Shown here piece after piece: positions 1 through 10,427 of a stretch of 64,000 nucleotides of DNA. The translations under genes were made by a program, and so were the position numbers. The DNA lies in the NCBI RefSeq assembly GCF_014696135.1, contig NZ_JACJPP010000015.1, positions 186,001-250,000 of the forward strand. Reading direction: 5' to 3'. Each line of letters begins with the position of its first letter. Position 1 is the first letter of the stretch. The notes under the pieces are model-generated. The model worked only from the letters and a program-made list of their open reading frames with translations. It was not told where the DNA came from and did not search any database. The DNA is from Nodosilinea sp. FACHB-141. Its GTDB lineage: Bacteria; Cyanobacteriota; Cyanobacteriia; Phormidesmidales; Phormidesmidaceae.

Positions 1-3000
1 CCTGCCTGGGCTGAGGCAGCGGCGACTACATGGGCCCCGGCCTGTTCTAGCAGAAAGGTGATGAAGGTGCGCGTATCGTCATCGTCATCAACCACGAGAA
101 TTTGGGTGCCCGGCAGGCTCAGGGAGGGCTGCTGGAGGGGAAGACCTGGCTGGGCTAGAGCCTGGTGGGCTAAGGTCGGTAGACTGACGGTGAACGTCGC
201 TCCCATATTTTCGCCCAGGCTGGCCGCCTGGATGGTGCCGCCGTGCAGCTCGACTAGGTGGCGCACGATCGCCAGCCCCAAACCCAGCCCGCCAAACTGG
301 CGGGTCGTAGCGCTGTCGGCCTGGCGAAAGTAGTCAAAAATCAGCGGTAAAAACTCAGGCACAATGCCCTTGCCGGTGTCCTTGACGATGATTTGGGCCT
401 GGTTGGCGTCTCCCCGGACCAGGTGCACATCAATCTGCCCGCCGGCGGGGGTAAACTTAACGGCATTGGACAGCAAATTCCACACCACCTGTTGTAGCCG
501 GGTGGCATCGCCCGAGACCAGGCCAACGTCAGTTTCTAGATGGGCTTCAATGCGAATGGATTTGGCGTCTGCTGCCAGGCGCACGGTTTCGATAGCGGCC
601 CGGATGGTGGTGGCTAAATTGACTGGGGTGGCCGAGATCTGGAGCTTGCCCCGCAGCATGCGAGACACATCGAGCAGGTCATCGATCAGCTCGGTTTGCA
701 GCTTGGCGTTACGCTCAATCACCGAGAGCGCCTGTTGGGTTTTAGTTGCGTCTAGAGTGCCATTTTTGAGCAGGGTTGCCCAGCCGAGAATGGGGTTGAG
801 GGGCGACCTGAGCTCGTGGGAGACCACCGCCAAAAACTCATCCTTGGTACGGCTAGCGGCTTCGGCGGCGGCGCGCGCGGCCTGCTCCTGCTGAAGCAGC
901 TGACTGCGCTGCTGCTCTAGCTGTTTTTGGTCTTCAATATCGGTGGCGGTGCCAAACCACTTGAGAATTCGCCCCCGTTTAGTCTTGAGCGGCACCGCCT
1001 GGTGCAGGTGCCAGCGATAGACGCCATCGGCCCGGCGCATGCGGCCTTCGGCCTGGTAGTTGCTGCCCTGCTGCTGGGCGATCGCCCAGTTTTGGCCAAG
1101 CACAGAAATATCGTCAGGGTGCACTACGGCCTGCCAACCCGTTGTCTTGACCTGCTCTGGGGTGAGCCCGGTGAAATCACACCAGCGCTGGTTGGCGTCG
1201 AGCAGAACCCCCTCGGCGTCAGCTGTCCACACCAGTTGAGGAATGGACTCGACCAGGAAGCGGTAGCGCTCTTCGCTCTGGATGAGGGCTTCTTCGGCCT
1301 GGCGGCGATCGCTGAGATCGTTGATCAGCGCTACGAACCCTTCTACTACGCCTTGATCATTGATCCGGGGCACGTAGGTGGCGCTCAGGTAGCGGAGGTT
1401 GCCGTCCTTAAAGCGGATCGACCGTTCAAAGGTCACCTGCTGCCCGGTCAAGACCTGCTCCACATAGGGGCGGACGTCTTCGTAGGCGGCGTCCCCCACC
1501 ACCTCGCGAATGTGCTTGCCGTAAAGGTCTTTGGCAGACTGACTAAACCAGTCTTCGTAGCCCTGGTTGTTAAAGCGATAGCGCTGGTCGGCGTCGACAA
1601 AGGCAATCAGCGCCGGAACGGAGTTGGTGACTAGCCGCAGTTCAGTTTCGCGCTGCCGCAGGCTTTCTTCAATGCGCTTGCGATCGCTGATATCCAGCAC
1701 CGAGCCAATGTAGCCCTTGAACTCGCCGTCTGCCCCAAACCAAGGGCTAGCCGCATCGATCGCCCAGTGATAAAACCCGTCTTTGCTGAGCAGGCGATAC
1801 TCAAAACGAAACGCCTCCTGACGCTCGTTAGCCGCTAGAAATATTTGACTACAAGTCTCTTGATCGTCGGGATGGACGGCATCCAACCACCCTGAGCCCA
1901 AACCGGTGGCCTCGGTCTGGCCCGTGAAGTCATACCAGCTTTGGCTGAGGTAGGTGCAGTAGCCGGTCGAGTCTGTCACCCAAACCATGACCGGCGCGTT
2001 GTCGGCCATGCTGCGAAAGCGTTTCTCACTCTCCCGTAAGTTGGCTTCCGTGCGCTTGCGATCGGTGATGTCAATGGCCGCGCCATATAGCATCTGCCGG
2101 TCTGAGTAAAACTGAGCATTCCAGAGAAACCAGCGGTAGGAGCCGTCTTTATGGCGATATCGGTTTTCAAAGGCCATAGTTTCGCTGCCCGCAAACCCCT
2201 GGTTCGCTTCCCCCACTGATATCGTCACGTCGTCGGGATGGACGAACTCTACCCAGGGGCGAGACAGCATTTCCTGGGTGGTCCAGCCGAGAATGCGCTC
2301 AAAGGCGGGGCTGACCCACTGAAAGTAGCCGTTAGAGCCGGTGAGCACCTGTAAATCTGCGCCCACCGCTAGAAATCGCTCTCGCTCTAGCTCTGCTTTT
2401 TTGCGATCGCTGATGTCGGTCAACAGAATGGCAAACCTGTTGCTTTGCGGGTCACCAATAGCGAAGGCGTCGATATTGAACCAACGGCCCGAAATCACCG
2501 ATTGACGCTCAAATTGATAGGATTCCCCCATCGATACGACGCGGCCGTAGGTCTCAATCCAAAAGGCATCCAGGTCAGGAATCAGTTCGAGTGCCGTTTT
2601 GCCGAGCATCCCTGGCAGCTCCGTCAGCCTCTCAAAGGCTGGGTTGACCTCCAAAAAGCGATAGTCTATCGGTTTGCCGTGGTCATCAAACAGCATTTCA
2701 CAGGCACAAAAGCCCTGATCCATTGACTCAAACAGCGTTCGATAGCGGTACTCGCTGTTGCGCAGGGCCAGGGTAGCGCGATCGCGCTCAACGGCAATGC
2801 GGGCCACCTGGGTGCCGAAGTCGGCCAGCTGGTATTCCCAAGGGGTGGGCTGTCGAGCCTGATCAAAACAGAGCATGAGTGACCCCACGGGCCGCCCCTC
2901 CAGGTCTAGCAGCGGGGTAGAGTGGCAGGCGCGAATGCCGTGGGCTAGACACAGGTCGCGCCAGGCCGCCGACCAGCGATCGTCGGTCACTACGTCGATA

Positions 3001-5912
3001 CAGGTAACCGGCTCCCCGCAGTCAACCGCCTTCGCACAGGTGCCAATGTGGAGGTCGTTGATGGGCAAGCCTTCAACAGCTGCCCTAAAGGACAGCGGAA
3101 AGTCTGGGGCGATCGCCCCAATAAACTGCTGCTGTTGGGCATCGCTCAGCAGCACACCGGCCCGAATCAGGGGATTTAGCTGCGATACGGCGAGGCAGAT
3201 GGCGGTTAGGCAATTTTCTAGGGGGTACCCCGAGGCAACCAGCTCTAGCAAATGCTTTTGCTCCGCCAGCAGCAATTCAGTCTGCTTGCGTTCGGTAATG
3301 TCGAGGGCAGTGCCGATCAGCTCGACGACTTGCCGCGCCAGACCCTCACCCCCAAAGAGGGCCTGGCCACTGGCCATAATCCACCGCTCGGTGCCGTCAT
3401 TCCACACAATGCGGTAGTCGATTTCGTAGGCCCCTGACGACGACGGTTCGAGGGCGGCACCGACGGCACTGGCCACCCGTTCGCGATCGCCGGGATGCAC
3501 CCGCTCTATGACCTGAGCCAGCGGCAGCAGCGTCGCTGACTCACCCCAAATTTCCTGCATGCGTTCGTCTAGCTCGACCAGCTGGGTACTGAGGTCGTAG
3601 CGCCAGGTGCCCAGCTGCGCCACCCGAATGGCGAGCCGCGATCGCTCTTCGCTCCGTTGCAGGCTAGTCTTGGCCATCTGCCGCAGCTGTGCCAGCTTGA
3701 GGGCTGCCTCAACTTTGGCCAACAGCTCCCGGGCCGAAAATGGCTTAGTCAAATAGTCATCGGCCCCCGCCGCCAGGCCCTCAATGCGAGACTCTTCCCC
3801 CGCACGGGCCGATAGCAAAATAATCGGCAGCTCCTGGGTCTGGACATCGCTCCGCAGCTGCCGCAGCAGCTCAAAACCGTCGATCTCGGGCATCATCACA
3901 TCCGTCAGCACTAGGTCGGGGCGCTGCCGACGGATGGCGGCGATCGCAGCTCGGCCATCCCTGGCTGTCTCGACGGTGTACTGCGGGCTCAGCAGCCGCT
4001 CGACGTAGTCGAGCATGTCGGCGTTGTCGTCGGCGAGGAGAATGCGGGCGGTGGTGGTGGATGAGGGGGCGGGCGGGGCGGGTTCCCTAGGCTCGGTGGG
4101 GTGCCAGCGCAGGGCTTCTTCTAGGTAGGGGGTGGCTCCGGTGGCGGTGGAAAGGCGGGTGTGGGGGCCATTGATGCTATCGCTGGGCAAATGGTCAGAC
4201 CCGGCTGGCATGGTGATGGTAAAGCAGGTGCCCTGGTCAACCTGGCTGGTGACTTCGATGGTGCCACCGTGCAAGCCCACCAGCTCTTGCACCAGCGACA
4301 GCCCGATGCCTGAGCCCTCGTGGGTGCGGCCTCTAGCCCCCTGCACGCGGTGAAAGCGCTCAAAGATATGGGGCAGCTCCTCAGGTGGAATGCCTGTCCC
4401 CGTGTCTCGCACCTCGAGCTGAATCTGGTCTGCGTTACCGTGCAAAACTACCGCAATCTCGCCCTCAAAGGTGAACTTCAAGGCGTTAGAGAGCAGGTTC
4501 AGCACGATTTTTTCCCACATGTCGCGGTCGACGTAGGCGGGGGCTGCCAGGGGCGGGCAGTCTACGGTCAACCGCAGCCCAGCCTGCTCCACTGCCGACC
4601 GAAACACCCCCGCCAGGTCCGTTGTCATCAGGGCCAAGTCGGTGGGCTCATAGCTGGCTTCAATGCGCCCCGCCTCAATGCGGGAGAAATCGAGCAGGGT
4701 ATTGACCAGCTTTTGCAGGCGCAGCGCGTTTCGATAGACCAGCTCCAACCGCTGGCGCTGGTCGGCATCTTGGGTCTCTTGCAGGGCTTCTTCTACCGGC
4801 CCCAGCATCAGGGTCAGCGGCGTACGAAACTCATGGCTCACATTCGAGAAAAAGACCGTCTTGGCGCGATCGAGTTCGGCCAGTTTGTCCGCCCGCCGCC
4901 GATCTTCCTCGTGGGAACGGGCGTTGGCGATCGCCGCCGCAATCTGCCCGGCAATTTGCTCAAAAAAATCGCGATAGACCGCGTCTACCCGGCGGCGGGG
5001 GTTGGCTACCGCCACTAACACCCCCACAGCTTTGGCCTGCCCCGGCACCAGGATGGGCAAGACCATGGCCTCCTGAGGCGGCTCTGGCCAAGGGCTGCCA
5101 GGCAGGTGGCCAAAGTGGCTAACCAGATCATCAATGGTGCGAGACTGGCCGGTCTGGGCAACCGAGGCGATCGGCCAGCCCCCCACCTCATCCTCAACGG
5201 TTAGGTCAACCTGGTCAGGCGTCTTGGGCAACCCCAAGGCAACCTCACTCCCCCCGCTAAGGTGGGCCGTTTTGCCGTCGGCGTTGACGATATAGAGCAG
5301 CGCCAGCGGAACGTCGGCCGAACCAGATTTAAGCGCCTCTGCCATCAGGGCACAGGCATCGTCAACAGTCTTGGCACTGCCGGTGCGGGAGGCCAGCTCG
5401 CGCAGCAGTTGGGCCCGGCGATCGTTCAACACCCGATAGGTTGTCTCACTGACCACGTTGAGAATGCCGTCAATTTTGCCGCCCTCTCCTTGAATCGGGT
5501 TGAACGTGTAGTCAAAAAAGCATTCTTCGTCGTAGCCAAACCGACGCATCACTAACAGCGTGTCGCTGTAAAAGACGCCCTCGCCCGTAGCAAACACCCT
5601 GGCAAAATCCGGGCTGATATCGTCCCAAATTTCGGGCCAGACTTCATCGGCCGGGCGACCCAGCGACCAGGGGTGCTTATCTCCCACAATCGGTCGCCAA
5701 GCGTCGTTGTAGAGCAACCAGCAGTCTGGCCCCCAGTAGATCGCCATGGGGAAGCGAGAGTTCAGGCAAATGCTCAGGGTCGATCGCAGGCTCTGCGGCC
5801 ACTGCTCAACCGCGCCAAACGGTGTTTTTGACCAGTCGTAGGAGCGCATCAACGCCCCCATCTCACCACCGCCCCCAAACAACTGATCAGCCGCCTGCTG
5901 ATGCTGAACCAT
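1..5912 (-). CDS. Giant tandem hybrid sensor histidine kinase (3' end beyond window)
   Basis: A single minus-strand frame opens at ATG 5912, with GGAG about 10 nt upstream, and stays open to base 1, giving at least 1970 codons. Reading order: PAS (about 20-150), GAF (160-330), HisKA with VSHEFRTPL (His360), HATPase_c with N and G boxes (about 455-570), receiver with LTDVMMPE (Asp671), PAS (from about 755), GAF (from about 888), five PAS (from about 1050, 1178, 1293, 1420, 1546), a second HisKA with VSHELRSPL (His1699), a second HATPase_c (DTGKGI), and the start of a second receiver with the acidic DDDDD pocket. I checked that the frame is the same at both His sites, at Asp671 and at the window edge. 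It is a soluble, presumably cytoplasmic signalling kinase with no membrane segment seen. Ligands cannot be told from sequence. Two complete kinase-receiver sets in one chain suggest an internal phosphorelay. Confidence 0.9.
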   Translation of the reverse strand, partial: MVQHQQAADQLFGGGGEMGALMRSYDWSKTPFGAVEQWPQSLRSTLSICLNSRFPMAIYWGPDCWLLYNDAWRPIVGDKHPWSLGRPADEVWPEIWDDISPDFARVFATGEGVFYSDTLLVMRRFGYDEECFFDYTFNPIQGEGGKIDGILNVVSETTYRVLNDRRAQLLRELASRTGSAKTVDDACALMAEALKSGSADVPLALLYIVNADGKTAHLSGGSEVALGLPKTPDQVDLTVEDEVGGWPIASVAQTGQSRTIDDLVSHFGHLPGSPWPEPPQEAMVLPILVPGQAKAVGVLVAVANPRRRVDAVYRDFFEQIAGQIAAAIANARSHEEDRRRADKLAELDRAKTVFFSNVSHEFRTPLTLMLGPVEEALQETQDADQRQRLELVYRNALRLQKLVNTLLDFSRIEAGRIEASYEPTDLALMTTDLAGVFRSAVEQAGLRLTVDCPPLAAPAYVDRDMWEKIVLNLLSNALKFTFEGEIAVVLHGNADQIQLEVRDTGTGIPPEELPHIFERFHRVQGARGRTHEGSGIGLSLVQELVGLHGGTIEVTSQVDQGTCFTITMPAGSDHLPSDSINGPHTRLSTATGATPYLEEALRWHPTEPREPAPPAPSSTTTARILLADDNADMLDYVERLLSPQYTVETARDGRAAIAAIRRQRPDLVLTDVMMPEIDGFELLRQLRSDVQTQELPIILLSARAGEESRIEGLAAGADDYLTKPFSARELLAKVEAALKLAQLRQMAKTSLQRSEERSRLAIRVAQLGTWRYDLSTQLVELDERMQEIWGESATLLPLAQVIERVHPGDRERVASAVGAALEPSSSGAYEIDYRIVWNDGTERWIMASGQALFGGEGLARQVVELIGTALDITERKQTELLLAEQKHLLELVASGYPLENCLTAICLAVSQLNPLIRAGVLLSDAQQQQFIGAIAPDFPLSFRAAVEGLPINDLHIGTCAKAVDCGEPVTCIDVVTDDRWSAAWRDLCLAHGIRACHSTPLLDLEGRPVGSLMLCFDQARQPTPWEYQLADFGTQVARIAVERDRATLALRNSEYRYRTLFESMDQGFCACEMLFDDHGKPIDYRFLEVNPAFERLTELPGMLGKTALELIPDLDAFWIETYGRVVSMGESYQFERQSVISGRWFNIDAFAIGDPQSNRFAILLTDISDRKKAELERERFLAVGADLQVLTGSNGYFQWVSPAFERILGWTTQEMLSRPWVEFVHPDDVTISVGEANQGFAGSETMAFENRYRHKDGSYRWFLWNAQFYSDRQMLYGAAIDITDRKRTEANLRESEKRFRSMADNAPVMVWVTDSTGYCTYLSQSWYDFTGQTEATGLGSGWLDAVHPDDQETCSQIFLAANERQEAFRFEYRLLSKDGFYHWAIDAASPWFGADGEFKGYIGSVLDISDRKRIEESLRQRETELRLVTNSVPALIAFVDADQRYRFNNQGYEDWFSQSAKDLYGKHIREVVGDAAYEDVRPYVEQVLTGQQVTFERSIRFKDGNLRYLSATYVPRINDQGVVEGFVALINDLSDRRQAEEALIQSEERYRFLVESIPQLVWTADAEGVLLDANQRWCDFTGLTPEQVKTTGWQAVVHPDDISVLGQNWAIAQQQGSNYQAEGRMRRADGVYRWHLHQAVPLKTKRGRILKWFGTATDIEDQKQLEQQRSQLLQQEQAARAAAEAASRTKDEFLAVVSHELRSPLNPILGWATLLKNGTLDATKTQQALSVIERNAKLQTELIDDLLDVSRMLRGKLQISATPVNLATTIRAAIETVRLAADAKSIRIEAHLETDVGLVSGDATRLQQVVWNLLSNAVKFTPAGGQIDVHLVRGDANQAQIIVKDTGKGIVPEFLPLIFDYFRQADSATTRQFGGLGLGLAIVRHLVELHGGTIQAASLGENMGATFTVSLPTLAHQALAQPGLPLQQPSLSLPGTQILVVDDDDDTRTFITFLLEQAGAHVVAAASAQA

Positions 5913-6373
5913 TTACAGCTCTCTCCTATCCATACCCAAATGAGCCAAGGGCAACCAGAATCTTCAGCCTCTAATCGACTGGGGCGTGAAAGCGATCGAG
6001 GCAATTTCAGCTCTCGGTTTCCTCTAGCTGCCCGTCCTAATTACTCGTAAGTAGTGGTTTATGTGTTGGCTTGAAAAAGAGTATTTTATAAAGAGAAGCT
6101 GACTAGCTGAACGTTTAGCGCTCAAGCAAGCCTAAAAGAATGACTGTAGTTTCTTCAGAAGCCTATTTATTCTCGTTATAAGATTAGCAGCAAGAATCCG
6201 TCCGAAGGTAGATAAAGCATTTGCCAACACTTTGCAAACACAAGTAATCAAGCTTCCACCCGCCTAAAGGTCGCCGTTGCCCGAAGGGTCAATGCCCTAG
6301 CCGCTGGTCCAGCCAGGTTTTGGGGATGGCGAATGCTTCATGGTTTCTCTATCTACAGATCAAGCCGTAGCCG
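5913..6373. other. Intergenic, no gene seen
   Basis: About 460 bases upstream of the hybrid kinase and downstream of the DUF445 gene. It is AT-richer than its surroundings and should hold the kinase promoter. I see no convincing ORF, terminator or RNA gene. Confidence 0.5.
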
Positions 6374-7618
6374 CTAAATACCACCGGAACGCTGAAAAAA
6401 GAAAAATCCGGATTGCAGTATGCCAATCGCAAACCCTAGAATGCCGCCTAGGTTGACGATCGCCTGCAGCTCGCTACGCACAATGCCCTGAATCGCCAGC
6501 TCCAGCTCCTGGGCCGAGGTGCCCCGCACCCGGTCGATAATCACCTGATCAATGTTCAAAATTGGAATAATCTGCGCCACCAGCGACTCTAGATCGCGCT
6601 CTAGGTAGCGTTCTAAAATCAGCGCTAGCTCTTCACTTACTGGGTCTAACGACTGGGTGATCACCTCAGAATTTTGCAGGCGGTTGAGCAACTGGGTGGC
6701 TAGGGTTTCCCAGTTGACCGAGTTGCCCAGATTTCTGACAAACTCTGGTCCCAAGGTGCGAATGTAACCCTGCAATGACTCGCGCAGGTTGCTACGCACT
6801 TGGCGCACCGTTGACACGGGCAGATTTTGCAGCGACACCCGCTGCAGTGACTCTTTCAAACGCTTTTTGAGCTGAAGCGCCACCTCCAGCTCGGCAATGC
6901 GCGCGTTGCTTACCTCCCGCTCGTCGAGGCAAAAGGCTCTCAGGCGGCTCAGGGCGTTGCGCACGCCAAATAGGTTGGCTACCACCCAGTAGGTGCCGCT
7001 GGTGCGCTCCCGAAAGATGGTGTCGATTACCTGAATGTTGCGATCGGTGAGAAAGTCGACGGCCAGCTGGCGCAGCTTATCGGGGGGAAACACGCCGCTG
7101 AGCAGCCAGGTAGCGATCTGGTCAGCTTGGTCGGCCGTGAGCTTAAAGTCGAGCAGCACCTGGTCAAACAGCTGGTTGAGCTGGGGTTCTAAAAAGTCCT
7201 CGCGCCGCGCCCAAACGCGAATCAGGCGGGGCAGCGATTTGCCGAACAGGTCTTGCAAAATCGCCCCGGCAATTTTGGCGGTGCGCTCTTGAGCGCGGCT
7301 CTGCACCTGATCGAGGGCAAGCTGCAACAACCACTTGATGGCCGCCTGGGTGCGATCGGTTTGCAGCAGCCGCCGGGCCAGCTTTTGCAACTCCTCAGGG
7401 GTGAGCAGTGACCCCATAATGGTGTCAGAGATGCGCTTGGCCAGCCGCTCCTGGTTGCTGGGGATCAGCCCTGGGGTAAAGGGCAGCTGTCGTTTGCCCA
7501 GGTAGATGGGGCGATAGGGGCGAAACAGCATTTTAATGGCGATGTCATTGGTGAAATAGCCAATGATGCCGCCCACGATGGGCGGCGCCAGCAGTAGCCA
7601 CAGCTCAGACCCGGTCAT
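6374..7618 (-). CDS. DUF445 family membrane-anchored protein
   Basis: 414 residues. The N-terminus has a hydrophobic segment ([18 protein letters not shown]) followed by [10 protein letters not shown] and the [17 protein letters not shown] stretch that marks the DUF445 (YheB-like) family. The middle is helical and charged. A second hydrophobic segment at the C-terminus (about 385-407) contains a poly-Phe run. A protein with membrane anchors at both ends and a long helical body fits the family; its function is not known. The ATG overlaps the 3' end of the upstream menG by 14 nt, so the two are probably translationally coupled. I infer a thylakoid or plasma membrane location. Confidence 0.8.
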   Translation of the reverse strand: MTGSELWLLLAPPIVGGIIGYFTNDIAIKMLFRPYRPIYLGKRQLPFTPGLIPSNQERLAKRISDTIMGSLLTPEELQKLARRLLQTDRTQAAIKWLLQLALDQVQSRAQERTAKIAGAILQDLFGKSLPRLIRVWARREDFLEPQLNQLFDQVLLDFKLTADQADQIATWLLSGVFPPDKLRQLAVDFLTDRNIQVIDTIFRERTSGTYWVVANLFGVRNALSRLRAFCLDEREVSNARIAELEVALQLKKRLKESLQRVSLQNLPVSTVRQVRSNLRESLQGYIRTLGPEFVRNLGNSVNWETLATQLLNRLQNSEVITQSLDPVSEELALILERYLERDLESLVAQIIPILNIDQVIIDRVRGTSAQELELAIQGIVRSELQAIVNLGGILGFAIGILQSGFFFFQRSGGI

Positions 7619-8399
7619 GGCGACTCACCACCAGCACCCCCATCAGCCCCCCGGCAATGGGGTAGTGAACGGCCCGCTCAAACCCGGCTTGGCGGGCTAA
7701 CTTCACCTGTTCTGGCCCGGTCGGGAAGCGATCGACGCTGGGGCCAATGTAGGCGTATTCGTCAGTCAGCCCCATTTGCTCAGCGGTGGGCACCACCATC
7801 GCCTCTAGGTACCAGCGCTGAAACTGCTCGGCTATCCAACCCTGGGGGCGATGAAAGTCGAGGATGGCGGCGCTGGCACCTGGCTTGAGCACCCGTCGCA
7901 GCTCGGCTAGCCCCTGGGGAATGTCGGTAAGGTTGCGCAGGCCGTAGCCCATAGTGGCGGCATCAAAGGTGTTGGCCTCAAAGGGTAGGGCCAGGGCGTC
8001 GCCCTGCACCCAGTGCAGCGGAGCGGGCAGGTGAGCACGGCGCGATCGCCCCTCAGCCACCGCCAGCAGCTCTGCCGAGAAGTCAAGACCGTACACCGTA
8101 CCCGTGGCTTTCACTTGGTGGGCCAGCAACAGCGCCAGATCGCCGCTGCCGCAGCAGACATCCAACACCTTCTGCCCCGGAGCGGCCCCGCTCCAACGCA
8201 CGGCCATGCGCTTCCACACTCGGTGCAGCCCAAAGCTGAGGCGTTCGTTTAGGCTGTCGTATACCGGGGCAATGCGATCGAACAGGCCTTGAATATCAGT
8301 GGCGGTGGGCGGGGCGGTTGAGGGTGGCTGGGCAAATCCCACGGTGAGTGCAGTAGAAGAGTAACCTTTACTGTAACGCTGCCCCTGGCCCTCAGCCAC
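7605..8399 (-). CDS. menG: Demethylphylloquinone/demethylmenaquinone methyltransferase (UbiE/MenG)
   Basis: Class I SAM-dependent methyltransferase. The SAM-binding motif [17 protein letters not shown] lies at about residues 79-95, with GLDFS (motif II), [11 protein letters not shown], and the family signature [10 protein letters not shown] followed by [12 protein letters not shown]. In cyanobacteria this family performs the last methylation of phylloquinone, the photosystem I quinone. The annotated start is GTG 8399; family members are usually nearer 230-245 residues, so an internal GTG at 8342 (followed by GFAQPP) is possible, and neither has a clear ribosome site. The gene overlaps the downstream DUF445 gene by 14 nt. 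Confidence 0.9.
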   Translation of the reverse strand: MAEGQGQRYSKGYSSTALTVGFAQPPSTAPPTATDIQGLFDRIAPVYDSLNERLSFGLHRVWKRMAVRWSGAAPGQKVLDVCCGSGDLALLLAHQVKATGTVYGLDFSAELLAVAEGRSRRAHLPAPLHWVQGDALALPFEANTFDAATMGYGLRNLTDIPQGLAELRRVLKPGASAAILDFHRPQGWIAEQFQRWYLEAMVVPTAEQMGLTDEYAYIGPSVDRFPTGPEQVKLARQAGFERAVHYPIAGGLMGVLVVSRHDRV

Positions 8400-8548
8400 G
8401 GTAGTTCGTAGTGTTTGTTACATCTGCGATCGCATTGGGTCGGCCGTGGCAGATTTAGGGACGACGCTGAGGTTAATAGGGAAGGTTCTGCCTCCCACCT
8501 CAGGCTTTATGCCTGACACCGCCTACCTCATATTCTGCCCGCCGTCCC

Positions 8549-9103
8549 TCAGCGCAGCGGGCAGTTGGCAATCTGCACCTGCCCTGCCACCGTGATCGGC
8601 GTTGGAGCTGGAACGCCTGCGGTACTGCCCTGGCAGATGGCCGTGCCCAGTCGGGCCAAGCCGCTGGGATCAACAGTGGCAAAGACGACCCCGGCATAGC
8701 CTCGCAACGCCGGGTTGGTAGGCATGGCTTGGGTGCTGGTAATTTCTAAGCCGCTACCTCCGGCAGTCATCATATAGGTGTAGTCGGGGGGAGCATTCTC
8801 CCTAGCAAAACCCAGCTCGTCGGTAGAGGTGGCAAAGCGAGAATGTTCTACAAAAAATGCCTGCTGGGCTCGGTTGACCATGCCGACATATTTCAGTGCT
8901 CTGGCCTGTTTAGAGCGAGCCGCTTGATTGAGAAAGCTAGGAAGGGCTACAGTTGCCAATACACCCAGGATCACAGCCACAACCATTAGCTCAATCAGGG
9001 TAAACCCTCGCTCCCTCTGAACAGAGCTAGAGGATGGGTGACGGCCAGACTTGTAACAGATAAGGTCAACCATAGCAACGAAAATCAGGATAGAAATTGC
9101 CAT
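8549..9103 (-). CDS. Type IV pilin-like protein (prepilin)
   Basis: 184 residues with a class III prepilin signal: a charged leader ending RERG and then FTLIELMVVAVILGVLATVALP, with Glu+5 present, which is the PilD cleavage site and N-terminal helix. The mature part carries the region of cyanobacterial PilA/GspH-like minor pilins (ARALKYVGMVNRAQQAFF) and a C-terminal Cys pair (AICQ...ANCPLR) of the disulfide-loop type. The leader is 32 residues from ATG 9103 or 22 from an internal ATG at 9073; the site upstream of either is weak. The role is inferred as a pilus or pseudopilus subunit for motility or DNA uptake; it stands alone here rather than in a pil cluster. Confidence 0.85.
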   Translation of the reverse strand: MAISILIFVAMVDLICYKSGRHPSSSSVQRERGFTLIELMVVAVILGVLATVALPSFLNQAARSKQARALKYVGMVNRAQQAFFVEHSRFATSTDELGFARENAPPDYTYMMTAGGSGLEITSTQAMPTNPALRGYAGVVFATVDPSGLARLGTAICQGSTAGVPAPTPITVAGQVQIANCPLR

Positions 9104-9285
9104 ACCGTCTACGCAATTTCTCGGAGAAAACCGGGAATCTTTGCCGAGTTTTATCTGACCTTTAAGTCGGCTGCGGGCCGCTGCGAAGAGAAACCCAAAG
9201 ACAGAAATTATGCTTTGGTGAGCCCTTCAACCGCCAACAAACGCTTAGCTCTGCCAAAACCGTCTAAACTGTCTGACTATAGCTG

Positions 9286-10311
9286 TTGAAGTTGAGCGAT
9301 TTGGACACTCTTTCCTCTACCGGCCCAAGCCCCGATTGCCTACGTGTGTTTATGACGGGGGCCAGCGGTTGCATTGGCCACTATATTTTGGAGCTGCTGC
9401 TGGAGAGCGATCGCTACGAGCTATTTTTGCTGCTGCGCCACCCCGAGAAGCTACAGCTGCCGGTGCAGGGCAACCCCAGGGTGCACATTCTCCAAGGTGG
9501 CCTCGAAAATATTGAGCCTTTTGCCGACCTGCTGCCCACGATCGACATCGCCATTTTGACTGCTGCGGCTTGGGGCGGCGACCCAGCCTATGTAGAAGCC
9601 ATCAACGTTGAGGCCAACCTGGGGCTACTGGCCCGCCTCGATCGCGATCGCTGCCAACAGGTAATCTATTTTTCCACTGCCAGCATTTTGAGCCAACGCA
9701 GCGAACCCCTGCCCGAAGCTGGGGAAATCGGCACTGACTACATTCGCACTAAGTACGAGTGTCACCACCGTCTGAGCGAGCTGCCGGTCTACGACAAAAT
9801 TACGACGGTATTTCCCACCCTGGTGTTTGGCGGCGACAAAGAAAAGCCCTACTCCTTTATTTCAGCCGGGCTTCAGGATGTCACCCGCTGGATAGGTTTG
9901 GCGCGCTTTTTTCGGGCTGATGCTGGGTTTCACTTTGCCCATGCCCAAGACATTGCCACGGTGGTCAGCTATCTCGTCGAGCATCCCTCCACCCAAGGCT
10001 ACCGCGAGTACGTGTTGGGTAACCCACCCCTGACGGTGAACCAGGCCGTCGAGCAAATCTGCGACTACTTTGGCCAGCACATCTGGTTTCGCATTCCCCT
10101 CTCGATGTGGCTGACCGATGTGCTGATTAAGCTATTTCGGGTACAGATGGCCCCCTGGGACTATTTTTGTTTGCACTACCGCCACTTTGTCTACGCTGGT
10201 GCCGTCAGCCCTGCCAGCTTTGGCATGGAGCCCTACTGCTCGACATTGGCCGATCTAATGCGGGTGCATGGTCTGCCTGGGGTGAAGCGGCGGAAGAAGA
10301 TTAGGGGGTAA
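9286..10311 (+). CDS. Extended SDR, NAD-dependent epimerase/dehydratase family
   Basis: About 341 residues. The Rossmann dinucleotide motif TGASGCIGHYILE is at residues 24-36, a FSTASIL strand follows, and the catalytic YIRTK (Tyr-x-x-x-Lys) lies near 150. The C-terminal half is of the epimerase type (VFPTLVFGG, YREYVLGNPPLTVNQ). Substrate unknown; nucleotide-sugar or lipid-linked sugar chemistry is plausible. There is no ATG at the front: the frame opens with TTG 9286 just after an in-frame stop, and other TTG codons follow at 9292 and 9301, so the exact start is uncertain. It is isolated on the plus strand between minus-strand genes. Confidence 0.75.
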   Translation: MKLSDLDTLSSTGPSPDCLRVFMTGASGCIGHYILELLLESDRYELFLLLRHPEKLQLPVQGNPRVHILQGGLENIEPFADLLPTIDIAILTAAAWGGDPAYVEAINVEANLGLLARLDRDRCQQVIYFSTASILSQRSEPLPEAGEIGTDYIRTKYECHHRLSELPVYDKITTVFPTLVFGGDKEKPYSFISAGLQDVTRWIGLARFFRADAGFHFAHAQDIATVVSYLVEHPSTQGYREYVLGNPPLTVNQAVEQICDYFGQHIWFRIPLSMWLTDVLIKLFRVQMAPWDYFCLHYRHFVYAGAVSPASFGMEPYCSTLADLMRVHGLPGVKRRKKIRG

Positions 10312-10427
10312 GGGAGATAGGGAAGATGAGGCAGGTGGGGAAGATGGGGCAGTTGGCAAACTGAGTTTTCTTTTCCCTCATCTTCCTCATCCCGCCATCC
10401 CCTCACCTTCCTCATCTCTCTACCGCT
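10312..10427. repeat. Imperfect polypurine/polypyrimidine hairpin
   Basis: Directly after the SDR stop come about 50 bases that are almost all G and A (GGGAAGATGAGG-type words), a short mixed spacer, then about 55 bases almost all C and T (CCTCATCTTCCTCATC), forming a long imperfect inverted repeat. It sits between two convergent genes and could terminate both. A second copy of the same kind lies at 24817-24952. Confidence 0.7.

Noticed and set aside
927-1634. 235-codon plus frame within the giant kinase
   Set aside because: Antisense shadow of PAS domains that read clearly on the minus strand.
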